Below are positions 12,312-23,808 of a stretch of 64,000 nt of DNA, in pieces. A model generated the notes under the pieces. It was not told where the DNA came from. It was given only the letters and a program-made list of their open reading frames with translations, and ran no database searches. The stretch's first letter is position 1; each line of letters begins with the position of its first letter. The DNA lies in assembly GCA_018806915.1 (NCBI GenBank), contig JAGKQI010000049.1:1426001-1490000 (forward strand), in the 5' to 3' direction. A program made the position numbers and the translations under genes. Source of the stretch: Phytophthora colocasiae (taxonomy: Eukaryota; Oomycota; Peronosporomycetes; Peronosporales; Peronosporaceae).

Positions 12312-14136
12312 ATGCGGTTCTTCTATGCCGTACTTCTGGCAACCATAGCCGTATCACCAATCTCCGCCAAGCCAAGCAAGACATCCATTCAATGGAAACC
12401 CTGTCCCCAGTTCACCGTCACGTCTCAAACTCCCGCTAGTAGTGGTAGTGGAAGCTCAAGTGAAGACGCAGAGTGTGCTATCTACAATGCGCCGCTGTGC
12501 TACCCAGGCCTTTGCGAGACCCCAGAAGGAGTCGATTCCGCCATTGAAGTCTTCGTGAAACGCTACCCAGCAACTGTCGGCAACCCAAAGACTACTCGGA
12601 ATGTCTGGTTTCTCCAGGGAGGACCGGGTATTTCCTCCGTTCCAATGGAGTCGACAGCGGTTGATCTTCAGACGAAGTTGGGGGGTTCGTTTAATATGTA
12701 CCTCATGGACCACCGCGGCACTGGGCGTAGTACGAGACTATCCTGTTCGGCGGCCACAAAACTTAATTCTTCTCTTTTGGGTAGTGATGTCGAGGCACAA
12801 AACGTTGGTAAATGTGCAGAAGAGCTGAATTCCAAGTATGGAGACATGGCCTCGTTTTCAACGACTAGTGCTGCCAAGGATGTGGCTAGTTTCATGGGTG
12901 AACATACCAATGGAGAAGATTTTATTGTGTTCGGCTGGAGCTATGGTACAATGCTGGGAGAACGTTTGATGCACTTGGACCCGCCCGAAGTCACCGGTTA
13001 CGTTCTAGACGGCATTGCTGCGTCGATGGGTGCGCGAACAACTGAGTTCCCGTACTATTCCAACTGGGACACGGACGTTGGCAGAAGTCGTTGATAGATT
13101 TTTGGCTATGAGCCAAAAAGAGGAGGAGATTGCTGCCCGGTTCAAGAAGAAAGGGCTGGCCGGGACAATTAAACACCTGATCGCTAAGTTTGACAAAGAC
13201 CCAGAGTCGCCTTGTTCAGTGATCACCAATTCGCTATACAACAACACGGTTACCGGTACTGATACCATCAACGCAACCGAAGCTGAACCAGCGTCATTTG
13301 CCCTCCGCCGTACGTTAGGAACGATGTTGTCCGACTCCGAGATGCGAAAGCTTATTCCACCAGTTGTGTATCGCTTGAATCGTTGTGCGGAGAAAGACCT
13401 GGACGTTTTGAATCGTGTCGTCCAAGTTTTACAGGAGTCCAAGAACGCTAAAGTCGAGGACGAGACTTACCAGTCGCTGCTACTCTTCAATGTCATTATT
13501 TTGTCTGAGATGTGGGAAATGCCGTCGCCATCGGTGGCTTCGATCAAAAAGAAGTTTACCGACGTATTGATTTCTGACACGGGTATCTACGCTAACACAG
13601 AGCTATACTGCGCCTACTCCAAGGAGAAATCCAAGACCTGCGAGCAATTCCAGACGAGTAAATACGACGCCAATCCCATCATCTACGACCGCGATGAATA
13701 CTGGAACAAAAGCGCAGTTATCCCCACTCAGGCCAGCGTGCTACTGCTCAGTAGCAAACTTGATGGACAAACAACACACAAGTACGCAGAGTTCCTACTG
13801 GATGCTCTTCAAGGCGACAACAAGGAACTCGTCACGTTCGAACACGCCACCCATGGAACGATCCTGTCGACGCCATTGATTCCCGGCGACCCCGAGGGTC
13901 CTATCTGCGGATTGGAATTGCTGGTTTCGTACATCAAGAATGGTGGAAACCTAAAGAAGATGGATAAATCGTGCGTGAAGAAGATGCCCGCGTTCAACAT
14001 GACCATTACGACGGAATACCTAAATGGGTACCTGGTCACTGATGACGCGTACGATGGAGTCTATGACGAGAGTTTGTACCCCGCTGGGAGTTCATCTGTG
14101 CAGTCAGGAGAGCAGGCGCAGTCGATTAAAGTTTGA
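12312..14136 (+). pseudogene. Secreted S33/TAP-type alpha/beta hydrolase (serine protease), copy 1, one frameshift
   Basis: The ATG at 12312 starts a clear signal peptide (MRFFYAVLLATIAVSPISA). The first frame carries the oxyanion motif LQGGPGISS, then DHRGTGRS and the nucleophile motif GWSYGT. It stops at 13094. The second frame (to 14136) carries the remaining triad region: the Asp in SKLDGQ, then HATHGT. Compared with copy 2 (41441-43272), there is one extra A at about 13083, and this alone breaks the frame. The family includes prolyl aminopeptidase-like and tripeptidyl peptidase-like secreted enzymes. The substrate is not visible. As read, no single product contains the full triad. Confidence 0.85.
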
Positions 14137-14449
14137 AGCAGTTCCATAGAATAAAACTTTCACCTCCCTCCAATACATGTAGAAGCACAAATAGAAGATA
14201 GGACGTTTGTCTGGTTGCAGTGCGTCTCCAATATGGCGAAGAAGATACCATAATTCCTATGGGGTTGTACATGTACGTACTTCGAAATACTAAGCTCTTC
14301 CAGGATTACTACTACGTAGTATTTGTGTTCTCCTTCTTACAAGAAAGAGATCAACTGTGCGGTTTTCTTGGGATAAACAAGAGGGAACGTATCTACCTAT
14401 GTTAATGGCGGGTCATTGATGTTCCACTTTGCTATCGATCTCAACGATA

Positions 14450-16275
14450 TTACCCTGCTTCTCCACCACTTGTCGTATACCTGGTTAAGGGTCGAGTAGT
14501 TGCGGACTGTTATCGAGTAGGTCTGGGCGGGGAGCTTAGGGAATACGTAAAATGCAAACTTCTTTCTTCTTGTTTTTGGTTGTTCTTAACTTGGTAGATA
14601 CACGACTGACTAGATTTCTGGGCGGTCTGGACCAGCGCTTGTAGGGATGACACCTCACCGGAGTAGAAGAGCATTGAGACTAGGCCTGACATCCGTCCTC
14701 TCGCGATGGTATGATAGTAGACCCAGGGGCAGGGAGGTACCTCCAAACTGGACCTCTGACACGGACAGTAGGCGACGTTGGACAAGGCCCCGGGACATGT
14801 TGCGCGCCCGACGCTGGTTCACACACTATATTCCCGGGTACGGGACAAACTCCCCGACCTAACGTTGTGCGTCCTCGCACAACGCGGTCGCGCTCCATGT
14901 CCCGGAGGCACTTGACCACGCGGAGCTCTTCGTCAGTCAATTTGATGTAGTCGGCGTACAGTAGAGTAAAAGCAGCACGAGTCGCAGTAGACGAAGTAGT
15001 AGCAGGACGAGGAAGGTCGTAGTCGATCTTGAAGTTGAAGTAGTCGGAGAGGCATCAGGGTAGGAGTCGCGGGGGTTATCGAAGCAGGATACGGGATAGT
15101 TGTAGCCGCATGCCTCGTAGTAGATGACGGATCCATTGGCAGGGTAGTCGCGGCAACGTCGTCAGCAGGGCAACCACGGAGGGGACGTAGGTGTCTTCTA
15201 GAAGTAGGCTCGGCAAAGAGAGAGTTCGTAAGGTAGACGGTCGGCAAGTAACTCGGTCGGTCGGAACAGAGTAGCCGTAGGTAGTAGCAGGATAATCGAT
15301 GGGCCGGCAGTTGAGAAGTAACTCGGTTGATCAGGACGGAGAAGTCGTAGGTGGTTGCAGGGTATAGGGATTAGCCGGAGAGTAGACTGGGCGGACGACG
15401 GTAGATAGCGGAATGAGCTGTCCTCTTCGTAGCCGAAAAGCAGTTCGACCCGTGGGAAGCACCGTTAGAAGGAAATTCGCCCCTACCCGTAGGGACGTTG
15501 CACCCCACCCAAATAGACACTCTCTTGGCCAACGGTCGATAGTCTCACTCCAGAATTTGCACTGCGCTTGCTTCTCGATATCCAGTTTAATCGATCAGGT
15601 GTACTTCTTTTCAACTTGCATCGCTTCTCGTAGTCATAGTAGTCACCAAGTCTCACGTTATAGTCAAAGTCCACTTCAATCAGTCGGGTCTACGTCTCTT
15701 CAACATACTCCACTCCTCTCATCGTCACAATAATCATCAATAGTCGAACTCCACTTCCATAGCGTAGGTAGGGTCACACCTCGAAGGTGGGCCCATAGCA
15801 CTTCCAGTAGTCACCTCTTGCGTTTCGTCATCGTCCTAGCCAGGGGTAGTTACAGTAAACCTCTCTTGTGTCTCATCATCGTTCTAAAGGGTACGCCAGG
15901 TCATCATCTTCACATAGGGGCATCTGGTTCAGTTCAGCTAAGGCAGACTCGAGTACTTCCAGTGGTCATCTCTAGCATCTTGCCATCGTTCTCGCAGGGT
16001 CCATCAGGTTCAGTTCATCACATCATCGGCTAGTCGCAAAGCTAGATGGTCGCGGGGTCAGGAATATATGTAGTCGTAAAGGTTCATCGATCAGAGTCAT
16101 CGTTCAGGCAGGCAAGTCTTCCGTCTCGTAGGGTAGGTGGCAGTCAACCTCCGATCGGCTCAGGATATTCAGGAAATGTAATATGCACAACAAAAGAGGG
16201 AAGTACTCCTTAGAGTACTCGGAGGACATAGGTCAGCAGGGCATTAGCCCCACAGCCAGTCCGACCATCCATCCT
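14450..16275 (-). other. Non-coding 3' part of the Gypsy element with degenerate tandem repeats
   Basis: About 1.8 kb follows the last element frame, with no convincing coding sequence. It has imperfect tandem units: one pair of about 74 bp beginning AAGTAACTCGGT (around 15245-15380), and a second family around 15740-16080 built on ACTTCCAGTNGTCA and CATCTGGTTCAGTTCA-type words. GTAGTCG and AGTAGTAG motifs are over-represented. This would be the expected place for a 3' untranslated region and 3' LTR, but without a 5' partner I cannot delimit an LTR. Confidence 0.5.
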
Positions 16276-16719
16276 CTAGAAAAGTAGCTCGTCCTCGTCG
16301 ATAGTAGCGTTCGCGTCGGCGAGTCGAGCACTCCGTCGCAACTCCGGGAGCCCTTGCTCCTTGCGACGAGTGTTCTCAAAAGCAGTGATAAGTACATCGA
16401 ACGTCGGTTTCAGCGAAGTAGACGGGCACCATCTAGTCTCGTAAGTAGCTAGTAGAACCAGATACTGCAGCTCTCCAGCCTTCCGTCTTCGAGCTAGTAT
16501 GTCGACGACAGGAAGAGCACCACCAGTGAATGCCGTCTCCTCTGAGCCGATCACCAGTCGTTCCACGTAACTAGTCCTAGGTAGATCTTCTTCAACTAGT
16601 GGACCATCGTCATCTTCTCCGGGGTTCACCATATCAACGCCAGGTGGGATCTCGGTAGGGTAGGGTCGACTCCATCGGCCCTGGAAAGGTTTCAGTCGGC
16701 TCACGTTGATGGTTACCAC
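16276..16719 (-). CDS. Gypsy integrase C-terminal/chromodomain-like region
   Basis: A 147-aa frame continues the integrase gene after a one-base frame change near 16725. It begins with VVTINVSRLKPF, the usual link after the integrase core. It then contains a segment (VDILARRRKAGELQYLVLLA, about residues 78-97) resembling the first strands of a chromodomain. The frame ends at an acidic tail. In chromoviruses such a domain steers integration to particular chromatin. The match here is weak, and the usual aromatic cage cannot be confirmed by eye. Confidence 0.55.
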   Translation of the reverse strand: MVTINVSRLKPFQGRWSRPYPTEIPPGVDMVNPGEDDDGPLVEEDLPRTSYVERLVIGSEETAFTGGALPVVDILARRRKAGELQYLVLLATYETRWCPSTSLKPTFDVLITAFENTRRKEQGLPELRRSARLADANATIDEDELLF

Positions 16720-17892
16720 TCGGTTGGGAGTGAGAGGATAGCAATCCTATAGGCATTCTCGCCCACAGTTCCGACCACTCGGTAAGGTCCATGCCACGAG
16801 AACGCCAATTTCCGGGAGGTCTTCTCTCCTCGTTTTGCTCGGAAGTACTGGTACACCCAGACAGCATCTCCTTCGGAGAACTTGACGGACCTCTGACCCT
16901 GTAGTCGAACCTCATGTCGACCTTGAGCCTTCAGTAGTTGACGCTCCACCAGTCGACGGGTGTCTCTGAGAGACAGGTATAGTCGACGCCGATAAGCAGC
17001 TACTTCATTGCTCTTCCACTGAGCAGTCGTATTCAGGAAGGCTAGATCAAGGGGTAGTACTGGATCACGTCCATACAGACTAAAGAAAGGTGAGTCGCCG
17101 AGAGCTTCGTGGTATGACGTCCGGTAGGCAAAGAGTACCCGGGGTAGGTACCGGTCCCAGTCATCCTGAGACTCACTCACGTACATCCTCAGCATACCCA
17201 GTAGTGTGCCATTGAAGCGTTCTACCAGCCCCTGTGTTTGGGGGTGGTATGCAGCCCCGAACAACTTCTTGATCCCAAGAGTCTCATACAGCGAACGAGC
17301 GAGTTCAGAGATGAAGTTCGATCCCTGGTCGCTCAGTAGCTTCTCAGGTACTCCATGCCGAGAGATCACTTCACCCACCATAGTCTCCACGAAAGTCACT
17401 GAGTCTAGTCGTTCGACCGCGAAAGCTTCTACCCATCGGGTAAAGTAGTCGGCGAACACCAGGATAAACTTGTTACCTCGAGGTGTTGTCACCAGTGGGC
17501 CGACGGCATCTACTACCAGTAGTGAGAAGGGTCCAGACAACTCTTGGATCGGCATCTTCTGCATGAGACCGTTCCTCCACGGTCGGTAGCCCTTGCCACT
17601 CCCACACACAGTACACTCTCGGACGTACTCAGCTACATCCTTCTTCCATCCATGCGCAGTAGGCATGTTTGCGCACACGGTCCATTGTTTTAGTCACACC
17701 CACATGGGCGGAGAAGACGTCAGCATGGCAGTGATGTAGGACGGTCGAGATGTACTGGATGGGTATCACCGGTACTTCCAACGAACTGGCAGGTCCAGCT
17801 CGAGCCTTCAGGTGTACTTTCCTCATGAGTACTCCGTTCTTCACAGTGTAGTTGGGGGGCGAGCGACAGCACCTTAGCCCGAAGTTGAGCAT
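16713..17892 (-). CDS. Gypsy integrase (frame-disrupted)
   Basis: Frames 17892-17629 and 17678-16713 together encode integrase. The first holds the His residues of the HHCC zinc finger (HHCHADVFSAHVG), and the second holds its Cys pair (ECTVCGSGK). The catalytic core shows the three acidic residues in VVDAVGPL, LLSDQGSNF and the Glu of VERFNGTL. A frame change inside the zinc finger (about 17650-17670) and another at a run of six G (17854-17859 on the plus strand) separate it from the reverse transcriptase frame. Integrase inserts the cDNA of the element into the host chromosome. This copy would not be translated intact as read. Confidence 0.85.
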
Positions 17893-20338
17893 CTAGAGCC
17901 AAAGCTCCACTCTCAGGAAGGCAATCATGGCGAGGATCCAGGGGTTCTCTTCTGTTCCTCCAAAAGCGGGCCTGGTCTAGTCCAAACACGTCGACGGGAG
18001 ACACGAGTAGTTGGTCGTCGTCGGGTGGAGTAGGTCCTCGTCGACCAATTCTCCTAGTAGTCACGCCTCCGGTCGGCTTCTCCCCGACCTGGATTCGACC
18101 ACTCCCCTCGAACATCAGCCCGTCGTCTACTCCCTCGGCTAGAGTAGGTCCACTCGAAGCTTCGACCGGAGAGTGCTCCCCGACCTCGACTCGAACACCA
18201 GTCTCGACTGCTTCGGTAACTGGAACTGTCGCGGGGTTTTCTCTCCGAAGAGTCGTCGACTCCCCGACCTGAACTGACTCCACCTCTCCATCGTTCGCTT
18301 CGTTGAGTAGATCGGCCATGGTAACCGCACTGACTGTGGATGCATGCAACCTCGACAGACCATCTACATGCCCCATCGAGGTACCTGGTCGATGATACAC
18401 CTTGAAACGTAGTTGCGACAACTCCATCGCCCACCTGGCCAGCTTGGCATTACTCGTCCGGTTGGTGTCGTTGAACACCCATAGCAGCGCCTTGTGATCC
18501 GTATAGAGGTCGAACTCGTTCCGGTCGAGGTAGCACCGAAACTTGCGAGTCGCCCACACTATTCCCCAGCACTCGATCTCCGAAGTACCATCTTGCTTGT
18601 TGATCCAGTTCTTCTCCGAACCAACCAGCAACTTACTTGCATAGGCTACTACCCTATCCCGTCCAGCTACTTCCTGCATGAGGCAAGCGCCCACCGCCAA
18701 CTTGGACGAGTCGACGAACAGCTTAAACCTCTTACTGAAGTCGGGGTAGACCAGGATAGGCGGCTCGACCAATTTGCGCTTTAACTGTACAAACGCGGAC
18801 TCGCAGTCGGGGCTCCATATGAAAGGTGCACCCTTCATCTTCAACCTCTCGATCGGGGCCGAGATGGCAGCATACCCAGGGATGTACCTACGGAAGTAGC
18901 TGGTCAACCCCAAGAAAGCACGTACTCCTCGAAGGTCGGTCGGTCGTTCGACCGTCATGACCGCCTTCACCTTCTCAGGATTGGGAAGTATACCCGAGGG
19001 GGTGACGATGTGACCTAAGAAAGCCACTTGGTCTCGACCCCACTTGCACTTCTTCATCTTGAGCTTGAACCCGGCAGTCCTGAACCGTTCGAGTACTTGC
19101 CTCAGGCGAACTAGATGAGTAGGGAAGTCTTCACTGAATACCACACAGTCATCCAAGTAGACCAGACAGGTACGCCACTTCAAGTCGACCAGTACACTCT
19201 CCATAAGTCTCTCGAAGGCAGGTACTGCGTTACACAGTCCGAAGGGCATCACCAACCACTCGTATAGTCCGAACTTGCAAGTGAACGCCGTCTTCCCCAC
19301 ACTTCCTCTGGCCATGGGCACATTCCAGTAGCCCGACGCAATATCCATAGTAGAGAATAGTTTGGCGTTCCCAAGCACGTCCAAGATGTCGTCGATGAGT
19401 GGCATCGGGTAGCAGTCCTTGACGGTCACCGCATTGAGTCGACGGTAGTCGATGCAGAATCGAATACCCCCGTCCGGTTTCCGGATCATCAGCACAGGAC
19501 TAGCCCAGGGGCTGGCCGACGGCTGGATTAACCCTAAGTCGAGGTACTGCTGTACTTCAGCCTCCATAACGTCACCTTCAGCCTTGGACACTCGGTACGG
19601 TCTCTGTTTGACGGGTGGATGATCCCCCGTATCAATCTCGAACTCCAACAAGTGGGTTCGTCCCGGCTTCATAGAAGTCTCCACAAACAAGTCGCCGAAC
19701 GACTCCAGAGTCTGTCGGAACAGTTCCTTTTGCTCAGGGTCTAATTTCGAGCCGGAGAAGTCTATCGCGAACTCCTCTTGTAACACCTTGTCGAGTCCCG
19801 GCATGGGATGACGAGTCGGTTCATCGGTCATAGTCGCGCTTCTCACTACAGAGTGCACCCAGTCAAGTTTAGTTGAGAGTCGCCGTGCAGACGGAGTAGC
19901 TGATGGGTTAGTCGAAGGACTCGACGTCGATTCACTCATAAATGCAGAGTCGGGCACTACAGTTGCCGCGGCTAGATGTGTCCCCTTCTTGATAATAAGC
20001 TCCTCCGTGGACGCGTTGCACACTTCGACAAGCAACTTCCCTTGGTTCACAGTGCAAAGAGTGCGCGCCACCCGAACGGTACCATCAAGTCCCGGTACTC
20101 CCTCAACGAGTACGGTGTCTCCATCACGGGCTCGTCCACTCACTTCAGAGGCTACTAGCGCCTGACCACCAGGGCAGAGCCTGACGGTCGAACTGATGCG
20201 GGCGGAGTACACTTCTTCCACGCGCGGGGACCCAAGCGAAAACACTTCGTTCGTGTCTTTCAGAGTAACCGTGTTCGAGTCTAGGTCAATCACAGCTCTG
20301 AACATCTTGAGTGAGTGGGTCCCGAGTATTACATCCAC
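17720..20338 (-). CDS. Gypsy reverse transcriptase-RNase H
   Basis: An 872-aa frame. Residues about 1-130 complete the aspartic protease region. Reverse transcriptase spans about 255-440, with FSTMDIASGYW, MPFGLCNAV and the catalytic YLDD at about 394-397. RNase H follows at about 505-620 (KLFVDSSKLAVG, then YTDHKALLW). The last 60 residues are out of frame with the expected linker to integrase because of the poly-G/C run near 17856. The enzyme copies element RNA into DNA in the cytoplasm. Reverse transcriptase motifs are intact, so this is among the better preserved parts of the element. Confidence 0.93.
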   Translation of the reverse strand: MDVILGTHSLKMFRAVIDLDSNTVTLKDTNEVFSLGSPRVEEVYSARISSTVRLCPGGQALVASEVSGRARDGDTVLVEGVPGLDGTVRVARTLCTVNQGKLLVEVCNASTEELIIKKGTHLAAATVVPDSAFMSESTSSPSTNPSATPSARRLSTKLDWVHSVVRSATMTDEPTRHPMPGLDKVLQEEFAIDFSGSKLDPEQKELFRQTLESFGDLFVETSMKPGRTHLLEFEIDTGDHPPVKQRPYRVSKAEGDVMEAEVQQYLDLGLIQPSASPWASPVLMIRKPDGGIRFCIDYRRLNAVTVKDCYPMPLIDDILDVLGNAKLFSTMDIASGYWNVPMARGSVGKTAFTCKFGLYEWLVMPFGLCNAVPAFERLMESVLVDLKWRTCLVYLDDCVVFSEDFPTHLVRLRQVLERFRTAGFKLKMKKCKWGRDQVAFLGHIVTPSGILPNPEKVKAVMTVERPTDLRGVRAFLGLTSYFRRYIPGYAAISAPIERLKMKGAPFIWSPDCESAFVQLKRKLVEPPILVYPDFSKRFKLFVDSSKLAVGACLMQEVAGRDRVVAYASKLLVGSEKNWINKQDGTSEIECWGIVWATRKFRCYLDRNEFDLYTDHKALLWVFNDTNRTSNAKLARWAMELSQLRFKVYHRPGTSMGHVDGLSRLHASTVSAVTMADLLNEANDGEVESVQVGESTTLRRENPATVPVTEAVETGVRVEVGEHSPVEASSGPTLAEGVDDGLMFEGSGRIQVGEKPTGGVTTRRIGRRGPTPPDDDQLLVSPVDVFGLDQARFWRNRREPLDPRHDCLPESGALALDAQLRAKVLSLAPQLHCEERSTHEESTPEGSSWTCQFVGSTGDTHPVHLDRPTSLPC

Positions 20339-20634
20339 AGCATCCGCTCAACCACTACGAACGGTCGAGTCACTTCCACTGATCCAAGTCTCAAGGGTAA
20401 GTCGACGATACCACTAATTTTCAGGGAGTGGCCTGACACACCGTTCAAGTTCCCCGAGTAGGGTCTCAACGGGGCGTCAGCCCGGCCGATACGTCGTAGC
20501 ACCTTCCGATCGATCAAACTGACGACTGCTCCCGAGTCGATCAGCAACTCAACGGGCACGCAGTCGACGTATCCAGCCGAGACGGCTTCCACTCCACTGA
20601 CGGATCCGATCACTCTCTTTCCTTCCGAAACCAC
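20329..20634 (-). CDS. Gypsy aspartic protease region
   Basis: A 101-aa frame with a retropepsin-type active-site motif LLIDSGAVVSLID, followed by the flap and hydrophobic strands (PLRLGSVEV). The second signature (VILGTHSL) lies in the next frame beginning at 20338, so a one-base change near 20335 divides the protease. Retropepsins act as dimers to cut the element polyprotein. Confidence 0.75.
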   Translation of the reverse strand: MVSEGKRVIGSVSGVEAVSAGYVDCVPVELLIDSGAVVSLIDRKVLRRIGRADAPLRPYSGNLNGVSGHSLKISGIVDLPLRLGSVEVTRPFVVVERMLWM

Positions 20635-20747
20635 ACACTCCTCATCTGCTGCACAAGATTCGTCAACTTCGACTATCCGGGTTTCGGTCGGTCCCTCTCA
20701 GGCGGAGGCTTGGGAGGTACTGGTTCAGCTACCACATACGCGCGTAA

Positions 20748-22783
20748 TCATACACGCTGTTCGAAGCACTCCCTCGGACAGTTGGGCCCGAGTTCTTCGG
20801 CACTCTCACTAGTTAGTGAGGAACCGTCGAACTGAACTTCGCTTGGGGAGTGAACCTTCCGTTTGGGGAGAGCCGTCCGCAAGCACTCCTCGCAGCGCCC
20901 TTCACGCTCTTGCAGCTTGGCTCGAATGAGTGGACCATCACCATGGTACTTCTTCACAACTGTCTTCAAGATCTGTTTCATCACCGATCCACTCATCACT
21001 CTATAGTAGGGAGCCACTTTGGCTAACGCTCGCTCATCGAGGTCAGTTCCTTCGAAGTCAACCTCCGGCGGGACGTAGTCGGGCAGCAGTAACGTTCCAC
21101 AGTCTACACATACCGCATTAGCTTTTTCTTCTTCTTTGACCAGGTAGTACACTGTCTGGTTGACCAATGCACGCCACTTCGGATCTAGATGTCGACTTCT
21201 GACGCGCAGAGACCGATACGGCGCTCACGGCACTCGACGTGAGAGCCTCATTCAAGTCTACCGCCACATTGGCGATCACCATTTCCTCAGTAGAGCGAGG
21301 TTGGGGTAGCTCATGGAGTGCCCCAACGTCATCTATTTTGGGAGTAGGCGCCATCCTTCCACCTCCAACGTCCCGTTCGTCGGAGTCTTCTCCGGTCACA
21401 TTAGGCTTGGGCCTTCCACTCTCCGTCGACTTACCCAAGTCGCTGAAATCACGGTTGGCACGCTTGGCCGCACCAGTTGTGGCCAAGGTTTTACGGTACC
21501 AGTCCAGCCAGTACTCAGGGGATGAGAGTACACCCGGTGACGACTCACGGGTGCGTGCCAACACTTCCTCTTCAATCCCCAACACAGTGCTCAAGTCCTC
21601 GAGCGACATCTCGCCCACTTGCGTTGAATTCTCTTTCACTCGTCTCTTAAGTTCCACTTCATCCAAAGGAAAGAGTCGCTCCTCTAGTTCCTTGTCATAT
21701 TCTTCTCTCTCAGTCTCCACGCCTAAGTCCAGTCCTTCAGTCAGCTCATCCAATTCTCCAGTCGAAAATACTCTCATGTTCCTTCGTCTCCTCTTGAGTA
21801 GCTTCGTTGATGCTCGCCTCACCCCCACCAGTTCCATCGGTGGTAGACGTCACATCCGCAGTTCTGTCCGGTAATATACACCCGCTCTCATCAGGAGACA
21901 CTCTTAAAGCGTCAATTGTAGTACTCGCCTCGCCCCCACCAGTCCCGTCGGTGGTAGGCGTCACATCTTCTTCGTCATCTAGTTTTTCATCTGGTTCGTC
22001 GGAAGCCACTTCAGGATTGGCTTCGGTAGTGGTCGACTCACTATCTCTCGTCAGGGTTGTCGTCCGCTCTTCATTTCTCGTAGGGGTTATCGTCGACTCT
22101 TCAATTCTCGTAGGGGTTTTCATCGACTCTTCATTTCTCGTAGGGGTTACTTTTTCTTCAATTCTCGTAGGGGTATTCATCGACTCTTCAATTCTCGTAG
22201 GGGTTTTCATCGACTCTTCATTTCTCGTAGGGGTTACTTTTTCTTCAACTCTCGTAGGGGTATTCATCGACTCACTTATTTCATCCGGCTGCTCCCCCAT
22301 AGGAGCTACTTCTTCTTCGACACTGTTTGTTTCTTCATCCTCACTCTCGCTCATTTCATCAACCACATCCACATTAGGCTCGAAAAAAATGTCATCAAAA
22401 CCCAGGCGGTCACTTCCATTTTCAGTCTCGTTCACTCTCGTCGTTCCGTTCACTTTAGTCGTCCAGTCACATTCAACCACCTTAGGTTTCCGAAGGGGAG
22501 ATCTCCTATAACTAGGATCGAACCTCCCAGTACTCCCTCTAGTCGGACGGTCATCCGGGTGTAGCTCAGAGTTGGGGCCCTTCATCAGGTCTCCCACATA
22601 AGCTGTCACCGTACACTTCTCTTCATCATCAGCTCTCTCAGCCATTCCATTCACAGTCTCATTCACAGTCTCATTCACAGTCTCATTCACTTCAATTTCC
22701 ATCCGTTCACTCTTCGCAGTTCCCGGAGAGGCCACCGAGGCCGCACTCTTAGTAGTAGTACGACGTTCAGTGTCCCTCGTCAA
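20748..22783 (-). CDS. Gypsy gag-like region, three frames
   Basis: Frames 22783-21746, 21837-21118 and 21167-20748 form the 5' coding part of the element. The first is acidic and Thr/Glu-rich and contains a tandem peptide repeat (see 22045-22270). The second is highly charged with no recognised fold. The third has a CVDC pair and a CEEC pair, suggesting a zinc-binding element in place of a classical CCHC knuckle. Position upstream of the protease supports a gag role, but sequence similarity to known Gag is not evident to me. Single-base frame changes separate the frames near 21775 and 21150. Confidence 0.55.
22045..22270 (-). repeat. Tandem 27-30-bp coding repeat in the gag-like frame
   Basis: Eight or so head-to-tail units on the minus strand encode 9-10-residue peptides of the form (S/K)(M/V)xTPTRxEE. 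DNA units share TCTCGTAGGGGTT and alternate between 30 bp and 27 bp. The frame is kept throughout, so expansion or contraction would change only protein length. The repeat is coding and unrelated to CRISPR. Confidence 0.85.
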
Positions 22784-22886
22784 GTCGTCCAGCTGGCAGG
22801 AGGAAGGCGCGACTCCTTCCTTCCCTTCCTCCAGCCCCCTTCATTGTCTACCAGCGCTCGCAGTCGACGACCCAGGGTTCGACTTC

Positions 22887-23757
22887 TGAGTGTTGAGGTT
22901 TCCACTGGCTGTTTTTTTCGACGATATGTTTCAGTTCCTCCTGCGCCGCTAGATCTTGACGGGCATCCCATCCGTAAGCCGTGTGATACAGCAACTTTTT
23001 AACCACGACTATCAGGGTAAGAACTTCTTGGTCAGCCACATATCTGCTTCCAAGACAACGCACATGGATTCCACGATGTTAGAATTGTTAATAACGTAGT
23101 AGCATAGGTCTGCAAAACGACTGTCCGAAGTTAATCAACTATTCTCCTCCTCCTCCACGTCATCTGTGATAACCACCAAGACTGTTTCTAAATGTGCTGC
23201 GTCTGTGCTTCTGACCTCATCTTGGTAACTTCCGACAATCCATTCTGCTCAGTTCCCTTCTTCGTCGTTTCTGCCTTTGTGTTACCGCTCTCTAATGAAG
23301 CACCCACTTCCGAAGAATTAGTGCTGCTAAGCTCACATTGTTCATTTGCCTTAGAATCACTCATATTTTCATCCTTCGCTCCCACTTTAGCACTGGACCG
23401 TGGACTTACTTCCTCTCGCTTCCTCGTCTTCTCAGAATAATTCTTCATAATCATCCTATCCGCCAATACAGCTAATCTCTGCTCAATTTTTGTTGCAATC
23501 TGATTGAGTTAGCAGTCGTTTCCATCAATACTGGCACTACGTACAGTCGATTTGTGTCCTTCGAGCAACAGCGCTTCAGAAAAGTTGGCAAATGCTCCCG
23601 CTACGTGGCCCACAGCAGCAAACAACTGATGCAAAGTCCTCTTGTAATACCCCATTGCAACTCCGGTGTAATTCCTGCACTGGTACGTTCGAATAGGTCT
23701 GAATCCTTTGATAATACATACCAATCATTTCTATAATATTTCGGAGGTATTGCGTTG
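22887..23757 (-). pseudogene. Gene X, copy 1, decayed and truncated by the Gypsy insertion
   Basis: Reading the minus strand from 23724, a frame runs through GYYKRTLHQLF and FANFSEALLLEGHKS, hits one TAA at 23509-23511, and continues in the same frame through ADRMIMKNYSEKTRKREE to 23188. Further on, 23063-22887 encodes KNSQWKPQHSE in one frame, or YRRKKQPVETSTLR in another. The same blocks occur in arm 2 (33621-33866 and 41060-41120). I do not recognise the protein; it is charged and helical. The internal stop and the Gypsy insertion at 22886 make it non-functional as read. Confidence 0.6.
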
Positions 23758-23808
23758 GTGCTAAGGGTTACGAATAGTGTACCCCTCCTGTCCATTTATT
23801 TGGTCTCC

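Larger units (their letters stand above)
14450..22886 (-). mobile_element. Ty3/Gypsy retrotransposon inserted in duplication arm 1
   Basis: Minus-strand element with gag-like, protease, reverse transcriptase-RNase H, integrase and chromodomain-like regions in Gypsy order. The ends are inferred by comparison with arm 2, in which ATCTCAAC is followed after only seven bases by CTGAGTG. In arm 1 those two anchors are 8.4 kb apart. I could not find paired LTRs. Sequence upstream of gag is only about 100 bp, so the 5' LTR appears lost or unrecognised. The coding frame is broken at several single-base positions (near 20335, 17856, 17660 and 16725), so the copy is probably inactive. Confidence 0.8.
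11950..23757 (+). repeat. Inverted segmental duplication, arm 1 (contains a nested Gypsy element)
   Basis: Arm 1 is made of 11950-14449 (protease promoter, protease and downstream flank) plus 22887-23757 (gene X), separated by a Gypsy insertion. The same units occur in reverse orientation in 33621-43545. Similarity to arm 2 begins around 11950 (a shared TATGTGCGCTGATT stretch) and includes the promoter, the whole protease and about 300 bp of 3' flank up to ATCGATCTCAAC at 14449. It resumes at TGAGTGTTGAGG just after 22886. The gene X part is much less similar than the protease part. Boundaries are estimated by eye to within about 20 bp. Confidence 0.8.

Noticed and set aside
14450..16275. 3' LTR of the Gypsy element
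   Set aside because: No matching copy at the other end of the element; repeats here are internal and degenerate.
22045..22270. Regular short repeats resembling a CRISPR array
   Set aside because: Units are adjacent without spacers, keep a protein frame and lie in a eukaryotic retrotransposon.
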